A stretch of DNA of 64,000 nt from Paracamarosporium sp. OC-R06-R3 (Eukaryota; Ascomycota; Dothideomycetes; Pleosporales; Didymosphaeriaceae). Both the position numbers and the translations under genes were made by a program. The stretch spans positions 39,971-103,970 of the forward strand of contig JACVRA010000511.1 in assembly GCA_019828545.1 (NCBI GenBank), in the 5' to 3' direction. The notes under the pieces are model-generated. The model had not been told where the DNA came from, did no database searches, and saw nothing but the letters and a program-made list of their open reading frames with translations. This document shows, piece after piece, positions 1 to 12,100 of the stretch; position 1 is the stretch's first letter; every line of letters begins with the position of its first letter.

Positions 1-391
1 GAGTACTGTGAAAGCCCATTGCATGCGAGCTGGATGGATTCCTTGGGCGCCTCAGAAGTACCTGGTTGAAAGCAGTGAGAGCAGCCACTGTTTCTGCCTG
101 GGGATGCTGGGGTAGACGCGGCTTACTTGCGTTGGACACGACGCGCAACTGTTGCACAATCACCATTGCTTAGGATGCAACCCTGTCATATATTCGAACC
201 CCACACATTCACGTTCAATCCTTAATATACAAAGAAGCACTGCCTGCTCGAAATCAAGAAGCCGCCGAAGACACATAGCGATGCGGTGCCCAAAACGTGA
301 CTCGTCTCTAATAACGCCAAACCATGCAATCGGCAGTATGCGTACAGATGCGCTACTCGTACTATACCGGCGTTTCCTTCTATCTTTTCTT
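1..391. other. 3' flank of the PP2C gene
   Basis: This stretch lies beyond the stop codon of the minus-strand phosphatase. Short ORFs cross it on both strands, but none has recognisable protein character. I see no gene, RNA or repeat in it. Confidence 0.5.
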
Positions 392-1693
392 TTATTGTTC
401 CGGCTCTTCTACCACCAATGCAATCAGCGCGGCGATGTCGTCTGGTTTTCCACCGTGCCATGCCTCGCCTGGGAAGTGCTTCTGCACCTCCTTTGCGAAG
501 GGCCCGTCTCGTCGCTGGTTGAGCCCCGTTTCCTTCGCTTCTTTCGCAATGGCAACGGCTAGCTTCGCTTGCAACGAACTGGCGTCTGCTTTTCTTTCTT
601 GGCTGGCCTGGACTAATTCGCGCAGCTCGCTTCCGACTTCAAGGACGCCGTTGGTCTCCACCCACGCGCCGATGTCTATCATGTTGCGGCTTACTATGCC
701 AAGCACGTCCTGAGGGCTGAGGTTATCCCAGACGCCGTCCGTGGCGAACACCAACACATCCCCATGGCGCACACGGTGGTTCGTTACGCTCGCCACCTTG
801 GGAAGGTCTGACAGCGTACTAGGCCCGCCAAATACCGCCATTTGCACAAGCATGCGCTGCGGAGTCTTGGACAGCTGATAGGGCGTGTTGAACCCGTGCG
901 TCTGCGGCTCCGTAAAATGCCGTACGGCGTTCAGGCCTAAGTGCATGAAGCCAGAGTCGCCGAGATTCGCCACTTCCACGGTACCGTCCGGCTCCGCGAC
1001 AGCGAGACATGCCGTGCTGCCACCCCCAACGATGCTTTTGTCGTCTATGACATGGTCATAGCCGACCTGTAGTAGACTCTGCGGGTGCAGGGAGGAAGTG
1101 TTGGACTTGTGTGGCCATATGCGGGCTGCGCAGGCCATGTACTCGCACAGGCCGTGGGAAAAGTCGGCGGGATCGATGCCGGACTCCACCCAGCCGCCCA
1201 CTCCGTCTGCGACACCGAATGCGGTGCTCTTTGTGGTGCCGACCTGGCTGAAGAAGAAGGCATCCTGTCCGCTCTTCGCGCGCGTGCGCTTTGCTTTTGC
1301 AGTTTTGCACGCCCTCAAATCCGTCACCTCGCTCTTGCTAGGATCGTAGGTATCGCTTGTGTATATGTTCCGTTCGGCATTGAATCTGTCTTGTTTGGCC
1401 GAGTAGGAGGAAGCAACGTGGTATGTGAACTGCGGCGAGCTTTTCCAGTTATGCGACGACGAGTGAAATGACCGCAGGCCAATTTCGGCGGGCGAGGAAT
1501 CGCGGTTCAAAGGACATGTCTGCGGTGCGTAGAGCGAGAAGGAGCGAGCCGCGTGCGGCGTATGGCTTCGTTGGGCGTATGTCGGTGCTAGAAGCGGAGA
1601 GGCTGAGATGCAGAAGAGCAATAGTCGTGCTGAGGCGCCTTGACGCGAGGCGCGCGATGGAAGACCCGCGGCGCCGGCTATGGCAGATGACAT
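392..1693 (-). CDS. PTC7: PP2C-type protein phosphatase, Ptc7-like, probably mitochondrial
   Basis: This is a single-exon gene of 433 residues, close in size to the Ptc7 family. It is predicted to remove phosphate from Ser/Thr residues using two metal ions. Metal-binding PP2C motifs are visible: A-D-G-V-G-G-W at residues 162-168, G-D-S-G at 245-248, F-A-T-D-G-V-W-D-N at 316-324, and a C-terminal D-D-I-A-A near 417. The first 80 or so residues are rich in Arg, Ser and Ala and include R-S-F-H-S-S-S, which looks like a mitochondrial presequence with a cleavage site. In yeast, Ptc7 is mitochondrial and acts on coenzyme Q biosynthesis; that role here is by homology only. It is divergently paired with PRP4 across about 470 bp. 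The ATG at 1693 is the first in the frame. Confidence 0.9.
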   Translation of the reverse strand: MSSAIAGAAGLPSRASRQGASARLLLFCISASPLLAPTYAQRSHTPHAARSFSLYAPQTCPLNRDSSPAEIGLRSFHSSSHNWKSSPQFTYHVASSYSAKQDRFNAERNIYTSDTYDPSKSEVTDLRACKTAKAKRTRAKSGQDAFFFSQVGTTKSTAFGVADGVGGWVESGIDPADFSHGLCEYMACAARIWPHKSNTSSLHPQSLLQVGYDHVIDDKSIVGGGSTACLAVAEPDGTVEVANLGDSGFMHLGLNAVRHFTEPQTHGFNTPYQLSKTPQRMLVQMAVFGGPSTLSDLPKVASVTNHRVRHGDVLVFATDGVWDNLSPQDVLGIVSRNMIDIGAWVETNGVLEVGSELRELVQASQERKADASSLQAKLAVAIAKEAKETGLNQRRDGPFAKEVQKHFPGEAWHGGKPDDIAALIALVVEEPEQ

Positions 1694-2164
1694 GGCCGCA
1701 GCCCAGGCCTAGAGACGGGCAGTTAGTATGCGATCGCAGATTGAGCAGGCTGTAGGGCGGGAGCGGGCATGGCAACGGGGTTACCTTTGCGAAGAGTGAA
1801 AGGAACTACTTTCTCGCAGGGGGTTGAGCACTGGCGTCATGCGGCCTGCTAGCTAACGGTTGTGCGTGGGTAGACTTACAAGCAAGATCTCCAGCATTCT
1901 TTGCGCAATTGCTGGCCACACGTCGAGATGCGGCCGGCGCAGGCAGGGCATCCGTCTCTCAGTTCACGTCAGACCAGCAATCTGGCCCTCGTCGCTTTCG
2001 CCCCATGCAAGTACGCACATCGTACATGGCATGTTTCACGCAGCCCTATCGGGGAAATCCCGGCCCGCTAGGGACTTTTGGCAAGGGCAGCTCAACCCCA
2101 CGACCCACGACCCGCGACGTAACCTCCACTCTCTGCTATTCACACACCGGAGAGCTCAGCCAAC
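1694..2164. promoter_or_regulatory. Shared upstream region of PTC7 and PRP4
   Basis: This is the 471-bp gap between the two divergent start codons, so it must hold both promoters. I see no clear TATA box. Pyrimidine-rich stretches lie close to the PRP4 start. No gene is apparent. Confidence 0.6.
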
Positions 2165-3844
2165 ATGAGCATGCACCCGTCGCGGCAGGCGTACGTGGAG
2201 GAGGACGGCGAGGTAGGCAGCGTTTCTTTTCGCACAGAGGCCCTTCGTGCACCAGGCGGCAGTCGCAGTCGCGCGAGCTCCTTCCTCGTATCAAACGCAG
2301 ACGGCAAGGCTAAAGCTGACAGATTGGGGACGATACAGGACGAGCCTATGGGGGGCATCGATCTGGCTAACGTGCCCATTGACCGCGACCACTTCATGCC
2401 CTCGGGCGTGCCAGGAGGCGGCCACGAACGAGCATCCGACATCCTGGACCAGTTTGAGCGCAAGAAGCGGGCGCAGCAGATTCTTGTACCGACCGCCGAC
2501 CGCGACATCAAGCTCAAACTCCGCTCGTTGGGCGAGCCCATCACCCTTTTCGGTGAAGGTTCATCAGAGCGACGCGATCGACTACGAGCTATCTTGTTCG
2601 AACAACTGGAGGCTGGAGGCGAAGATGCAGATATCCAAATGCAAGAGGCGGATGAAGCGCCCGGTGAAGGCGATGAGGAGTTCTACACGCAAGGCACTGC
2701 CTTGCTTTTGGACGTACGGAGAGATGTCGCCAAATACTCTCTGCCGCGCGCAAAAGAACGAGTCGCTTTCCAACGGCGTGAGGCAACCATACCGCTCAAG
2801 ACGCATATCGATTTCCGCAACAAGATCAAGGATCGACTGAAGGGATTCGAGTTGTACGGATCGCAAACATCGGATCGCCCTGTCAGTATCGTGCGATTCT
2901 CGCCTAACGGCCAGTACGTTGCGTATGGAAACTGGGGAGGCCAGGTGCGACTGCTTGAGGTACCCAGTCTGGAGCAGAAGAAGGCATACCGAGGAGGCCA
3001 CACCGAACGAGCCACAGGAATCGACTGGGTTCCGGGCGCCACTCTGCCCGGCTCAGTGGTTTCCTCTTCGAGCGCAAATTTCGCGTCAGGAGGAGCAGGT
3101 GGAAAAGTGCAACTTTGGTCGCTCGATGATGACAAACCCCTACGAACTTTGGAAGGGCATGCAGACCGTGTGTGTCGTATAGCATTCCACCCATCAGGGC
3201 GCTACCTTGCATCAGCCTCCGACGACACAACCTGGCGTCTCTGGGACGTAAACACCGGTCAAGAGGTGCTCATTCAAGAGGGTCACTCAAAGGAAGTCTA
3301 CACTGTCAGTTTCAACCAAGACGGATCATTGGTCGCGAGCGGTGGTCTAGATAGTATTGGTCGGGTGTGGGATGTGCGAAGTGGGCGTGTCATCTTCTTG
3401 ATGGAAAGCCATATCAAGCCCATCTATGGACTCGACTGGAGCACCGACGGTCATCGAATTCTATCAGGCTCTGGTGACGGCTTCATGAGGTGTTGGGATG
3501 TACGAGCTATGCGAGAGACGAATGCTATCGCCGCGAATACTGGCGGTGTTACCGACCTTCGATGGTACAAAGGCACCGACGGTCCTTTGCATGGGGTAGC
3601 CTTGCAAGAGAATGGCGATGGAGAGCTGATACCGAAGAAGGCTTCCACTTTTGTCGTCTCTTCTGGATTCGACAAGAATGTTCAAGTCTTCTCTGCTGAT
3701 GACTGGGCTCATTGCAGAACGTTGCAAGGCCACTCTCAGGCAGTTTTCAGCACTGACGTCACCAGCAATGCGGACTGGATTGTCAGCGGTGGCAAAGACC
3801 GCACTGTGAAGTTGTGGGCGAGAGATGATCAGGAAGGAATATGA
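2165..3844 (+). CDS. PRP4: U4/U6 snRNP protein Prp4 (SFM domain plus WD40 propeller)
   Basis: The gene is intronless and encodes 559 residues. A splicing-factor motif (SFM) lies at about residues 106-150, with P-T-A-D-R-D-I-K and the conserved L-R-S-L-G-E-P-I-T-L-F-G-E stretch. From about residue 235 to the C-terminus there are seven or so WD40 repeats, with units such as L-W-D-V, V-W-D-V-R, C-W-D-V-R and K-L-W-A-R. This is the domain order of Prp4/PRPF4, which binds Prp3 in the U4/U6 particle of the spliceosomal tri-snRNP in the nucleus. The ATG at 2165 is chosen because it opens the frame directly after a CA-rich leader (tcagccaacATG). It shares its upstream region with the PTC7-like gene. 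Confidence 0.95.
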   Translation: MSMHPSRQAYVEEDGEVGSVSFRTEALRAPGGSRSRASSFLVSNADGKAKADRLGTIQDEPMGGIDLANVPIDRDHFMPSGVPGGGHERASDILDQFERKKRAQQILVPTADRDIKLKLRSLGEPITLFGEGSSERRDRLRAILFEQLEAGGEDADIQMQEADEAPGEGDEEFYTQGTALLLDVRRDVAKYSLPRAKERVAFQRREATIPLKTHIDFRNKIKDRLKGFELYGSQTSDRPVSIVRFSPNGQYVAYGNWGGQVRLLEVPSLEQKKAYRGGHTERATGIDWVPGATLPGSVVSSSSANFASGGAGGKVQLWSLDDDKPLRTLEGHADRVCRIAFHPSGRYLASASDDTTWRLWDVNTGQEVLIQEGHSKEVYTVSFNQDGSLVASGGLDSIGRVWDVRSGRVIFLMESHIKPIYGLDWSTDGHRILSGSGDGFMRCWDVRAMRETNAIAANTGGVTDLRWYKGTDGPLHGVALQENGDGELIPKKASTFVVSSGFDKNVQVFSADDWAHCRTLQGHSQAVFSTDVTSNADWIVSGGKDRTVKLWARDDQEGI

Positions 3845-6800
3845 GTATATACCCCGGGGAAGTTTCTTTTACAGATTCCGAGAATCATACGATAAAGAGT
3901 ACGCCGTCATTCTTCAAGGCAGACACTAAAGGAGGAAGGGAGGTCACTTCGCGCGTTTTCCGACGGTATAGGAGCTGCTCAAGCTTGCCATCGTGTCGCA
4001 GCAATGGCCCTACCAAGATAGGGCATACAACGCGAAACTACGCGCAATCGAAAGGCAAAGTGCCGATATCTCTCATCAACATCTGACCAGCATCTGGGCC
4101 TTTCACATTGACAATCTTACAAACACTCTACAACGCATCTACAACGCATCTCCGTGTGCCTTGTTAATCATTTACTAATGCCCCTGATACTGCCGGAGAT
4201 AGGCCTCATGCTCAAAGATATGCCATAGCGTACCACCTCGGTAGTTGGAGGGTCACAGACGCCCGTCCACTGCCATGCGGCTACGTGCGCGCGGGGAGGT
4301 CGCAGCGTCCAAAGGGGGCCGGCATGCCATGAGGTTACTCCACCACTTGGTCGCACGAGACAATGCACGCTGCTACTTTCCGCCGGTAACATGTGAGCGG
4401 AAGTCGTCTCATGCATACAGCTGTCTCACACACACCGCAAGGGATATGATGCCCATCAGACCATTCCTCATTGCAATCATTCACATGTCTAGAACATACC
4501 AACGACGATTGACCATTACTGTTTTGTCGTCTCTTCTCACCGCACAATGGATCAGCGAATCCAGCGCAATTGTGTCGGATGTCGACTGGTTGCTCGGGCC
4601 ATCAACAAAAGTCCAAGCTCGTAGCGTCCGGTGGAAGAATCAATTGGATCGCTCACCGCACATCCGTTCTGAAACCTGGTATCCACAGTCTTGTGAAAAT
4701 AGAAGGCAGGCCACGGCCAGCCACGGACGGGCGCTTACCGTCATCGCTCCAAGTTTAGGCCGCGGTCAATTTCCTGAGCAGTGTTGAGAGCGTGGGAAGT
4801 GAGTCATCTTGAAGAAAAACCGACGTGTACGATTCTGCCAAGCCATCAATTCTTCTCTACAATTCCATCCAACAAGAAGATAGGATGTTCGAGCAGCATT
4901 AGTGGCCGAATCCGCATGCAACCACGCGAGCTTGCAGCAAGTGGAAGCGCGGTGCAGAAGTGCGCTGCGTGAGGATGGGACCACTAAGCGATCCATCCAC
5001 GGCTACAGCCTCACAATTGTGGCAGCCACACTTGTAGCGCTCAAAACGGAAACACTGCGACTTCTCGCCTTGCGCGTTGGGCGTCAACGCTCTCCGACGC
5101 ATGAAAAGTGAATTATTGCTTTCGGATCGGTGAGGCGCTCGGCCAATGTCGCCGTTGTCTCGGTTCTTGTCTACGAAGAGGCCAGTGAGCACAATGAGTG
5201 GACTGAGGCATCCTCAGCTCTAGCGTCCGAGCATGATCCTGGCAAAACATTGTCTGTACGCGTACGCGCGTAGAGAGGATCAACAAGCAACAGGCGATCT
5301 GATCCAGAGCAAGCAGCCTCCGCACGCGGGCTGTGACAGCGGCTGTGCTCGTCCACGGTCCTGGCGCCGAATTGATTTTCAAGAGCAACAATGGCGTTGT
5401 AGCCGAGCGCAAATGACCGCATCACTCTGGCGTATCGCGTTGGTTAGGGATGGATTGTCTTAGACGCCATCCTATTCGTTGCACCATGGCGAATAGCGGG
5501 CGCAAACATGCACAGCAGAGTCTTATAGACGGGAATAAAAACCATTGGCGAGCAAAGAGCGGCTCTTTGCTTGTCAGTTTTCTGACTAGGAATTTGACGG
5601 CTGTCAGGCGGAGGCTGGTGCAAACGGTTGCATTTGCGTAGGGCCTCGGGCAAATTGAAGGGAAAGAGGGAGGGCTAGCGGATGATGGGCGGACCGAGAA
5701 TCACATCGCAATACCGTCCGGCTGGGACGTGAGGATGGCGGATAGGCTATTCATCACTTGTGGGACAGAACGATTGCACAGTGGCTGCCGTGTTTGCGTC
5801 GGATCGCCTCAGGGCGGGCGTGGACCAGCCGGATGGAGATGGTGCTGCTTGGTACCTTACACCAAGCTCTCCTCACGAAAATGCAATCGAGCACAGAGGC
5901 GGGGGCGAGTGTTAAGCAAAAAGCAGGCTTCCCTGCGCATCGGCGAGAGGGCGGTGAGATGACTCGCGGTCGGGGAAGTTGGACGGATGACAGGATAAAA
6001 AAGCGAGCAGAGAGGGAGCACCTGGCTCGCCAATTGAGCAGAGGCCTCGGCGAAAGTGGGAAGTTGGAACAGAGTCGGCTGACGTGCGGAAGACGGATCA
6101 ACGATGGCTCTGCAGCAGGCCTGGACTGGTGTTGAGGCAGCGGGAGCTTACGGGCCGACAGCGCCCTGGACGACTCAGCAGACCTGGGGAAGCGTCTCCT
6201 GACGAGCACGGCAGGACGCAGCAGGCTTCACGACGGGCGACTCACCACGACGTGTGCGGCGGCATGGGCGGGCTGCAGGCCTCAGCAGAGATTTCGGCGG
6301 CGGGGGAGGCCCAGGGAGGCAGGCTGGGACGGGCGAATGAGGCCTTGTCTGATGGCAAGAAGGGCCGGCCCGCGTAGGGCCAGGCCAGAAGCGACGGTAT
6401 CGATAGATGGAATGGTAGCGGGCGGGCGCGCGGCTGTCGTACCAGAGCAGGGTGCAGTAGTGAATGGGCAGCGTGAAGGACGGCGGCTCGACAAACGGCG
6501 CCAGCAGCAGACGGAGCGATCAGAGGCACGCGTCGGGGCAGACGGGCAGACAAACAGGGAGCGGTCGCAGTGAATGGATGGCTGGCTGCATGGAGGCCGC
6601 AGAGCCAGTCGTCGCGCAGGCGTGCTGCAGGCGTACCCGACGCGGCCGGGGCGCCGAATCGAAGGGCGCGGCGCTGTTTCGCGTGCATCCCACGGAATTG
6701 AGGCCCCTGCCACGCCCAGCCAAGCTAAGGGAGGCCCCGGCACCCGTAGCGCACCAGCGCGCACCCCCCACCAAGCTGCCTGCATCACTTATCAGCAGGC

Positions 6801-7056
6801 CCAGCCCGCGCCCGCTAGAGCTCGCTCCCCACCACAGACTCTCCCTCTCCCTGCACCGCTGCCCACGCCCGGCAGTGCGAGCAGACTCACACAAAGACCC
6901 TCCAAGCCCAGCACGCTCTGAGCAGCGAGCAGTCGCCGTCTTTTGGCCCTTGTCCAGCGTGCGAGACCCCGATTGCCGGAACAGGCTACCCACACCGCCA
7001 GTCCCGCCCTCCACACCGGTACTTTGGTACTTCGCTACAAGAGCCCTTGGTCCGCC
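3845..7056. other. Intergenic region; long 5' flank of the bZIP gene
   Basis: This 3.2-kb space separates PRP4 from the bZIP gene. ORFs in 4.2-5.7 kb are short, overlap on both strands and show no domain-like character, so I call no gene there. From about 5.7 kb it becomes very GC-rich. Several ATG triplets precede the bZIP start, including one near 6464 whose out-of-frame ORF runs past it. Part of the region is probably promoter and long 5' leader, but the transcription start cannot be seen. Confidence 0.5.
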
Positions 7057-9108
7057 ATGGACTTCTCAACTTCCAATCCCATGGACTTCCACCGTCCCTC
7101 CAGCACAATCAGCTCCGTCGACCGCAAGCCCAGCGTCTTCTTCGACGACGGCGCCACGCTCGACGCCCAGATCCTCGACACCCCCGTCCTCATGTCGCCC
7201 ACCACCAGCACCCAGGGCATCTTCTCGCCCGACACCTCCATCTGGGAGGACTTCTCGCACCAGGGCCAGTTCATCGACCGCACCGCCACCAGCTCCGTCG
7301 TCAACACAAACGCAAACAACCCCTTCTTCACCGAGCAGAGCAACAACCCCTTCGCCCGCCTGCCCCCCAACCAGGCCGCCAGCTACGGCCAGCAGACGTC
7401 GTGGCCCGTCCAGGACCACTCGGGATCCCAGACGCCCACGGCCTCCAAGCCGCTGAACCCCTTCGCCCCGGCAGACTTTGGTGCCGCTCCACAGCCCTTC
7501 GTCCCAGAGCCTCCCCAGCAGATGGCCTTCCACGGACTGCCCGTCCAGAGCAACGTCAGGCCCAGCTCCGTCTTCCCACAGGCACCGCCCGAGCAGCCCT
7601 TGTCGCCGCACACCAACTCCGAGTGGATGGCTTTCAACCAGCAAGAGATGGACGCCCGCCCGGGGCCCAAGCGCATGAGGGCCAGCTCCCCGCCCCGCTC
7701 CTTCACCCCTCAACGGGGCGGCGGCATCAGGAAGAAGAACGCTCGCTTCGACATCCCCTCGGAACGGAATCTCTTCAACATCGACCGCCTCATCCAGGAC
7801 TGCACCGACGAGCACGAGCTCAAGGAACTCAAGCAGCAGAAACGACTCCTCCGGAATAGACAGGCCGCGTACGTACCCCTTTTGGCTTTTGCATCCCAGC
7901 ATCTGGTCTTGGATACCATTTGGTCTGCGTTCTCCATTGTGTCCATCCGCTAACATCATCGCAGTCTTGACTCCCGGCAACGGAAGAAGAAGCACACCGA
8001 AGAGCTCGAGGAAGAGAAGAAGACGTGGTCCGACAAGATCTGCGGCCTGCAGGACGACTTCAACAACCTCCGCGTTGAGTACGACCGCCTTCTTGCTGAG
8101 AAGGAGAACTGGCACCGCGAGCAGATGGAGATGCACCAGATCGTCAACCAGCTCCACTTCGACAAGGAAGAGCTTGTCCGCACCCACACCCTCGAGACGG
8201 GTGAGCTCCGCAAGAAGGTCTCCGTCCTCACCGAAAGGCTCGAGTGCGCTACCAACAGCTCTGCTTCCATGGCGCCCAGCTCTGCCTTCACCGACTTCAC
8301 CTCCGACATGGACAACCTCAACATGAGCAACAGCGAGTGGGACAACTACATCTTCGTCAACGACTTCGATGAGCAGACTCCTGGTCAGCAACCCCAGGAG
8401 CAGTCCCTCGCCGTTGTGCCGCGCGGAAAGGATGAGGAGAAGCCGGTCGCATCTGGCCTTCTGCTTATGCTGCTCCTCTGTGGCGCTTTCGTCGCAAGCA
8501 AGTCCTCCGGCTCTGCTGCGCCGCCCATTCCTCGCATGCCTGACGAGGTCCGTGCCGCTTCGACCCAGGTGCTCGACAGCATCTTCAAGGATGCTGGCGT
8601 CGCGCCTACCGTTACCGAGCAGGGCATCGTCGCCAACCGTGTCTCCATGGTGGAGCCTGGGCCATCCGGCGTCGCTTGGATGAAGTCGGGTTCTGACATT
8701 GGTGCCTTGACCGGATCTGCTCTCGACCAGCTGCACACTCAGCTCACGACAACCAGCAAAGAGCAGGAGCACGAGCAGCTGTTCTCCATCACGCCCGCTC
8801 AGTACAACAGCATGACTTCTATGGACTTCTCTCGCACCCGGTATAGCGTCACGAGCGATGACTTCAGCGACCCACTGTCGCCTGGATCTCAGCCGTCTCA
8901 TCGCCGCAACCTTGCTGCCACTCTTACTGCCATGCGGGAGCAGAGCAAGGGCGACTCCGCCGCAGACATCTACACGCGAAGCTTGCTGTGGGACAAGATC
9001 TCACCCGAAGTCGTCGTGGAGTTCAAGCGCATGGTCGAAGAGTCTGCCGCCGCCTCCCGCCCCAGCACGTCTGACGGCAGGCCCACCAAGATGGAGAGCC
9101 TCGGTTGA
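7057..9108 (+). CDS. bZIP transcription factor, ADA-1-like
   Basis: The gene has two exons, 7057-7868 and 7965-9108, giving 651 residues. The 96-nt intron starts GTACGT, has a GCTAAC branch site and ends GCAG. It splits the basic region, and joining restores L-L-R-N-R-Q-A-A-L-D-S-R-Q-R-K-K at about residues 262-280. A heptad-rich leucine zipper/coiled coil follows to about residue 365. The N-terminal 240 residues are rich in Pro, Ser, Gln and Asn-Pro-Phe motifs, typical of an activation region. The basic region resembles Neurospora ada-1-type regulators of growth and conidiation; this is from memory of the family, so no symbol is given. A hydrophobic run, V-A-S-G-L-L-L-M-L-L-L-C-G-A-F-V-A-S, lies at about 432-449. 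The start ATG gives M-D-F-S-T-S; nothing upstream in frame looks conserved. Confidence 0.85.
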
Positions 9109-12100
9109 ACACCATCCTCTTCCCTATGTCCATTCTTCACTCCCGACTTGCATCATCTGTTTTCAGCATAGCGTATTGATTTCTTCCAACCCTCCATCGG
9201 CTTGGAGGGTCCCGTAGGGACAAATCTGCATCATGGGCTGGGAACCTGTTTTCGCGTCGACCAAACGCAGCTTCGCATTCGCCCTGCGCGTTTCCTTTGC
9301 GCCAGCTGGCTCTTTGAACACTTCTTGACGGCAACGTCGACATTTCTTCGCATACCAGTCTGCTTTCAGCATATACGTGGGCGGCTTTCTGCACGCGGTT
9401 GGCCCGTCGTCACCCAACGACGAACGGCACAGCCACCGCAAGCACCATTCATACATTCATCACCAGCGCAGCGTCATTCATCAGACAGCGCGCGACATTT
9501 TGTGCTTGTTTTTTTTTTCCTTTGAGCATAGCGGGCGAGCGAGCGAGCAAGCGAATTTGGCACATATTTTGCGTATCTTTTTTTTTCTCTGTTTACTTTG
9601 TTGGATGGATAATCTCTCCTGTCATGAATTTGTCCGCTGAGCGTAGCGAGCGCGTCTTGTTCTTGTTGTTTCTCACGAATGATGATGAAGATGGAGATCG
9701 CGGATCGCGGATCGCGGATCGGATCTAAACGTCTTGTATGTATGTATGCTACGACATGCCCCGCCTATCTTTCACGCGCACACGCACTCGATATCATATC
9801 ATACCACGATATTTATACTAGCTATCTTTGTACATGCGGCATCGTTGAAGCTGTTTGATGGGAAGATGTGTTTTCTTTTCTTTGTTTTTTTCCTTTTCTT
9901 CTTTTTCGTATTTGGGTGGGTTGGGTTGTTAGTAGCTTAGTTATATATCATCTTTTGAAGTGCGTGCCGGGTGGCGCGCGCGCTGCGAGCGAGTATGGAT
10001 TCATCGGGCTTTGACGTGATGTGATGTGATGGTCATGTTTGTTTGTTTGTTTACGTACGTACGTACTTGGCTGTGCACGCTTTTCTTTTTCCTTTTCCTG
10101 GCTTTGCCTTTTCTTTCTTTCTGCATCACGACGTATGTTACTCACTCACTCACTCACTTGTCTAACTAACTAACCATCCACCCTTCCCTTCTCCCCCTCT
10201 CTACTCCCAGCCTCTACTCTCCCACTCAAACTCCCTCGCCTCCTCCCCGCCACCGACAATCCAGACCGTCCACAGCCCAGCCCAGACAAGCCCACTCGTT
10301 CCCCCTCTCCTCGCTTCGCTTCGCCCACATCCCACCGCTGGTCCCATACACCCCCTGCACCCGCACGCACGCATACGAACTCAGTCTGACTGACCGGTCG
10401 GTCGGTCGGTCAGTCAGTCGGTCAGTTGGTAGGTCGCAGCAGCGACTGCGGCAGCGACAACGGATGCATATTTTTGTCTGGCTGGCTTGCTTGCTTGCGT
10501 CGGTGTGCAGCGGCGCGGGGAAGTGGGCGTTGGCTGGGGATGGCAAGGGGATGCGGGTTGACGGCGTGTGGGGGTTTGTTTGCATTTTACATGGGAGGGG
10601 AGTGGATTTCAGGGGGGTTGGATTGGGTTGGGAGATGAAGGATGGATTGGGGAGGAGAGAGGTTTACATGGGAGGGATTGGATTGGATTGGGGAGGGAGT
10701 GAAGGGGAGGGATTATCTGGTTGTGTAACGTCCATCCAAGACATACATGAGACGTACGTCCGTCTGCGTGTGGGATGGAGAGGGAATGCGGATGCGGGTG
10801 GTTCTGCGAGTGGAGTGGAGTGGAGTGGAGTATGCTACGCGATGCAATGCATGCAATGCGGGAAAGCAAAATGAGAGTGGGAGTGCGATGTGAGAGGGAG
10901 GGAGGCGTCATGCACAATCTCATCGTATCCTATCCTATTCTGTTCTACCCATACACATCCCATCCTACCCGGTGTCCGAGAGTAGAAGCCCTCGACGTGC
11001 CTGCGTCTATCCTATCCCGTCCTACGTCTCCACAAGTACATACATACATACAAGTACATACAAGCAAAGCACCGTAGATCCAACCCACTCCACTCCACTC
11101 CGCTGAAACAAAGATCACCAGCAGACGGCTTCCCTCGCCGAAGCGAAATGCTTATCCGTCGTCTACATACCGCAGTAGTCAAGATCACCTACGCATACCC
11201 GAAGATCACGGTGGAAATCGCGGCCCCTGACAACCCGATAGGTCGCCGGGAGGAAAATCACCGCGTATGGGGTGGCAGGAGCGAGATACGGGCGGGCTTG
11301 TGACACCCACCTGCCGACGTGATCGCCCCTGATTTTCACGTCGCTTCGGTGCATGCGAGTATCATTCCATCATGGTCATGGTCGTGGTCGAGTCAAACTT
11401 CCAATTGCGGATTCCACCTCATGATGGCGGGAAACGAGATGTGCAGGATAGTATAGGACAGGACAGCATAGGACAGGACACGCCGCAACGCAGCAGGTCT
11501 TACAACGCACACGCATCCCCCTCCCCTGGGGGCAGAAAACCAGCGTCATACGACAACGCCCGCTGGCCCGCTGGCCTGCTGTCTGTCTGTCTCGCTCGCT
11601 CGCGGAACAGGGTCCCATCCCGTGTCGTACTACATGCACATACGCATTCACATACAGGCCCTCGCTCACTACCATGCACGGGAATACGAGACGCGAGGCT
11701 GGACGGGCCTTATTTCCCCGCAACTACCAGGCGCCATGGCCTGAGATGATGTGATCTCAACCCCACACGTAGGCATGCATGGACGCTGAGCGGCGTGTAG
11801 ACGTGGAGTACAGGGGAAGGCGAGGCAGGGCGCGCAAAGCAAGGCAAGGCAAGGCAAGGCAAGGCAGGATGGATGATGGGCTGGGCTGGGCTGTGCTGCG
11901 CGGTGCTGACATGAGGATGTGGGAGGCGAATCGGAGGGAGTGGGATCGGGGATGTCTCGGTTTCAGCTGTGTTGGCTGGGGAGGTGGTCGTGGTGTGGTT
12001 TATTGATTGATTGATTGACGGATATTGGAGTGCATTGGACTGTGGGAGACATGGAGAGAGAGATCGGGATGGTAGGATAGGATAGGTAGGTAGTAGGTAG

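Noticed and set aside
4245..6135. ORFs of 60-180 codons upstream of the bZIP gene
   Set aside because: No domain, no intron pattern and no consistent strand preference; random-looking composition.
7066..8901. 611-codon minus-strand ORF covering the bZIP gene
   Set aside because: It is an antisense shadow of a GC-rich coding region; its composition is G/V/E-rich low complexity, and the plus strand has a clear bZIP with an intron.
10226..12006. Several ORFs of 70-136 codons
   Set aside because: They are translations of simple repeats (poly-G/W or poly-H/P/S) with no balanced composition.
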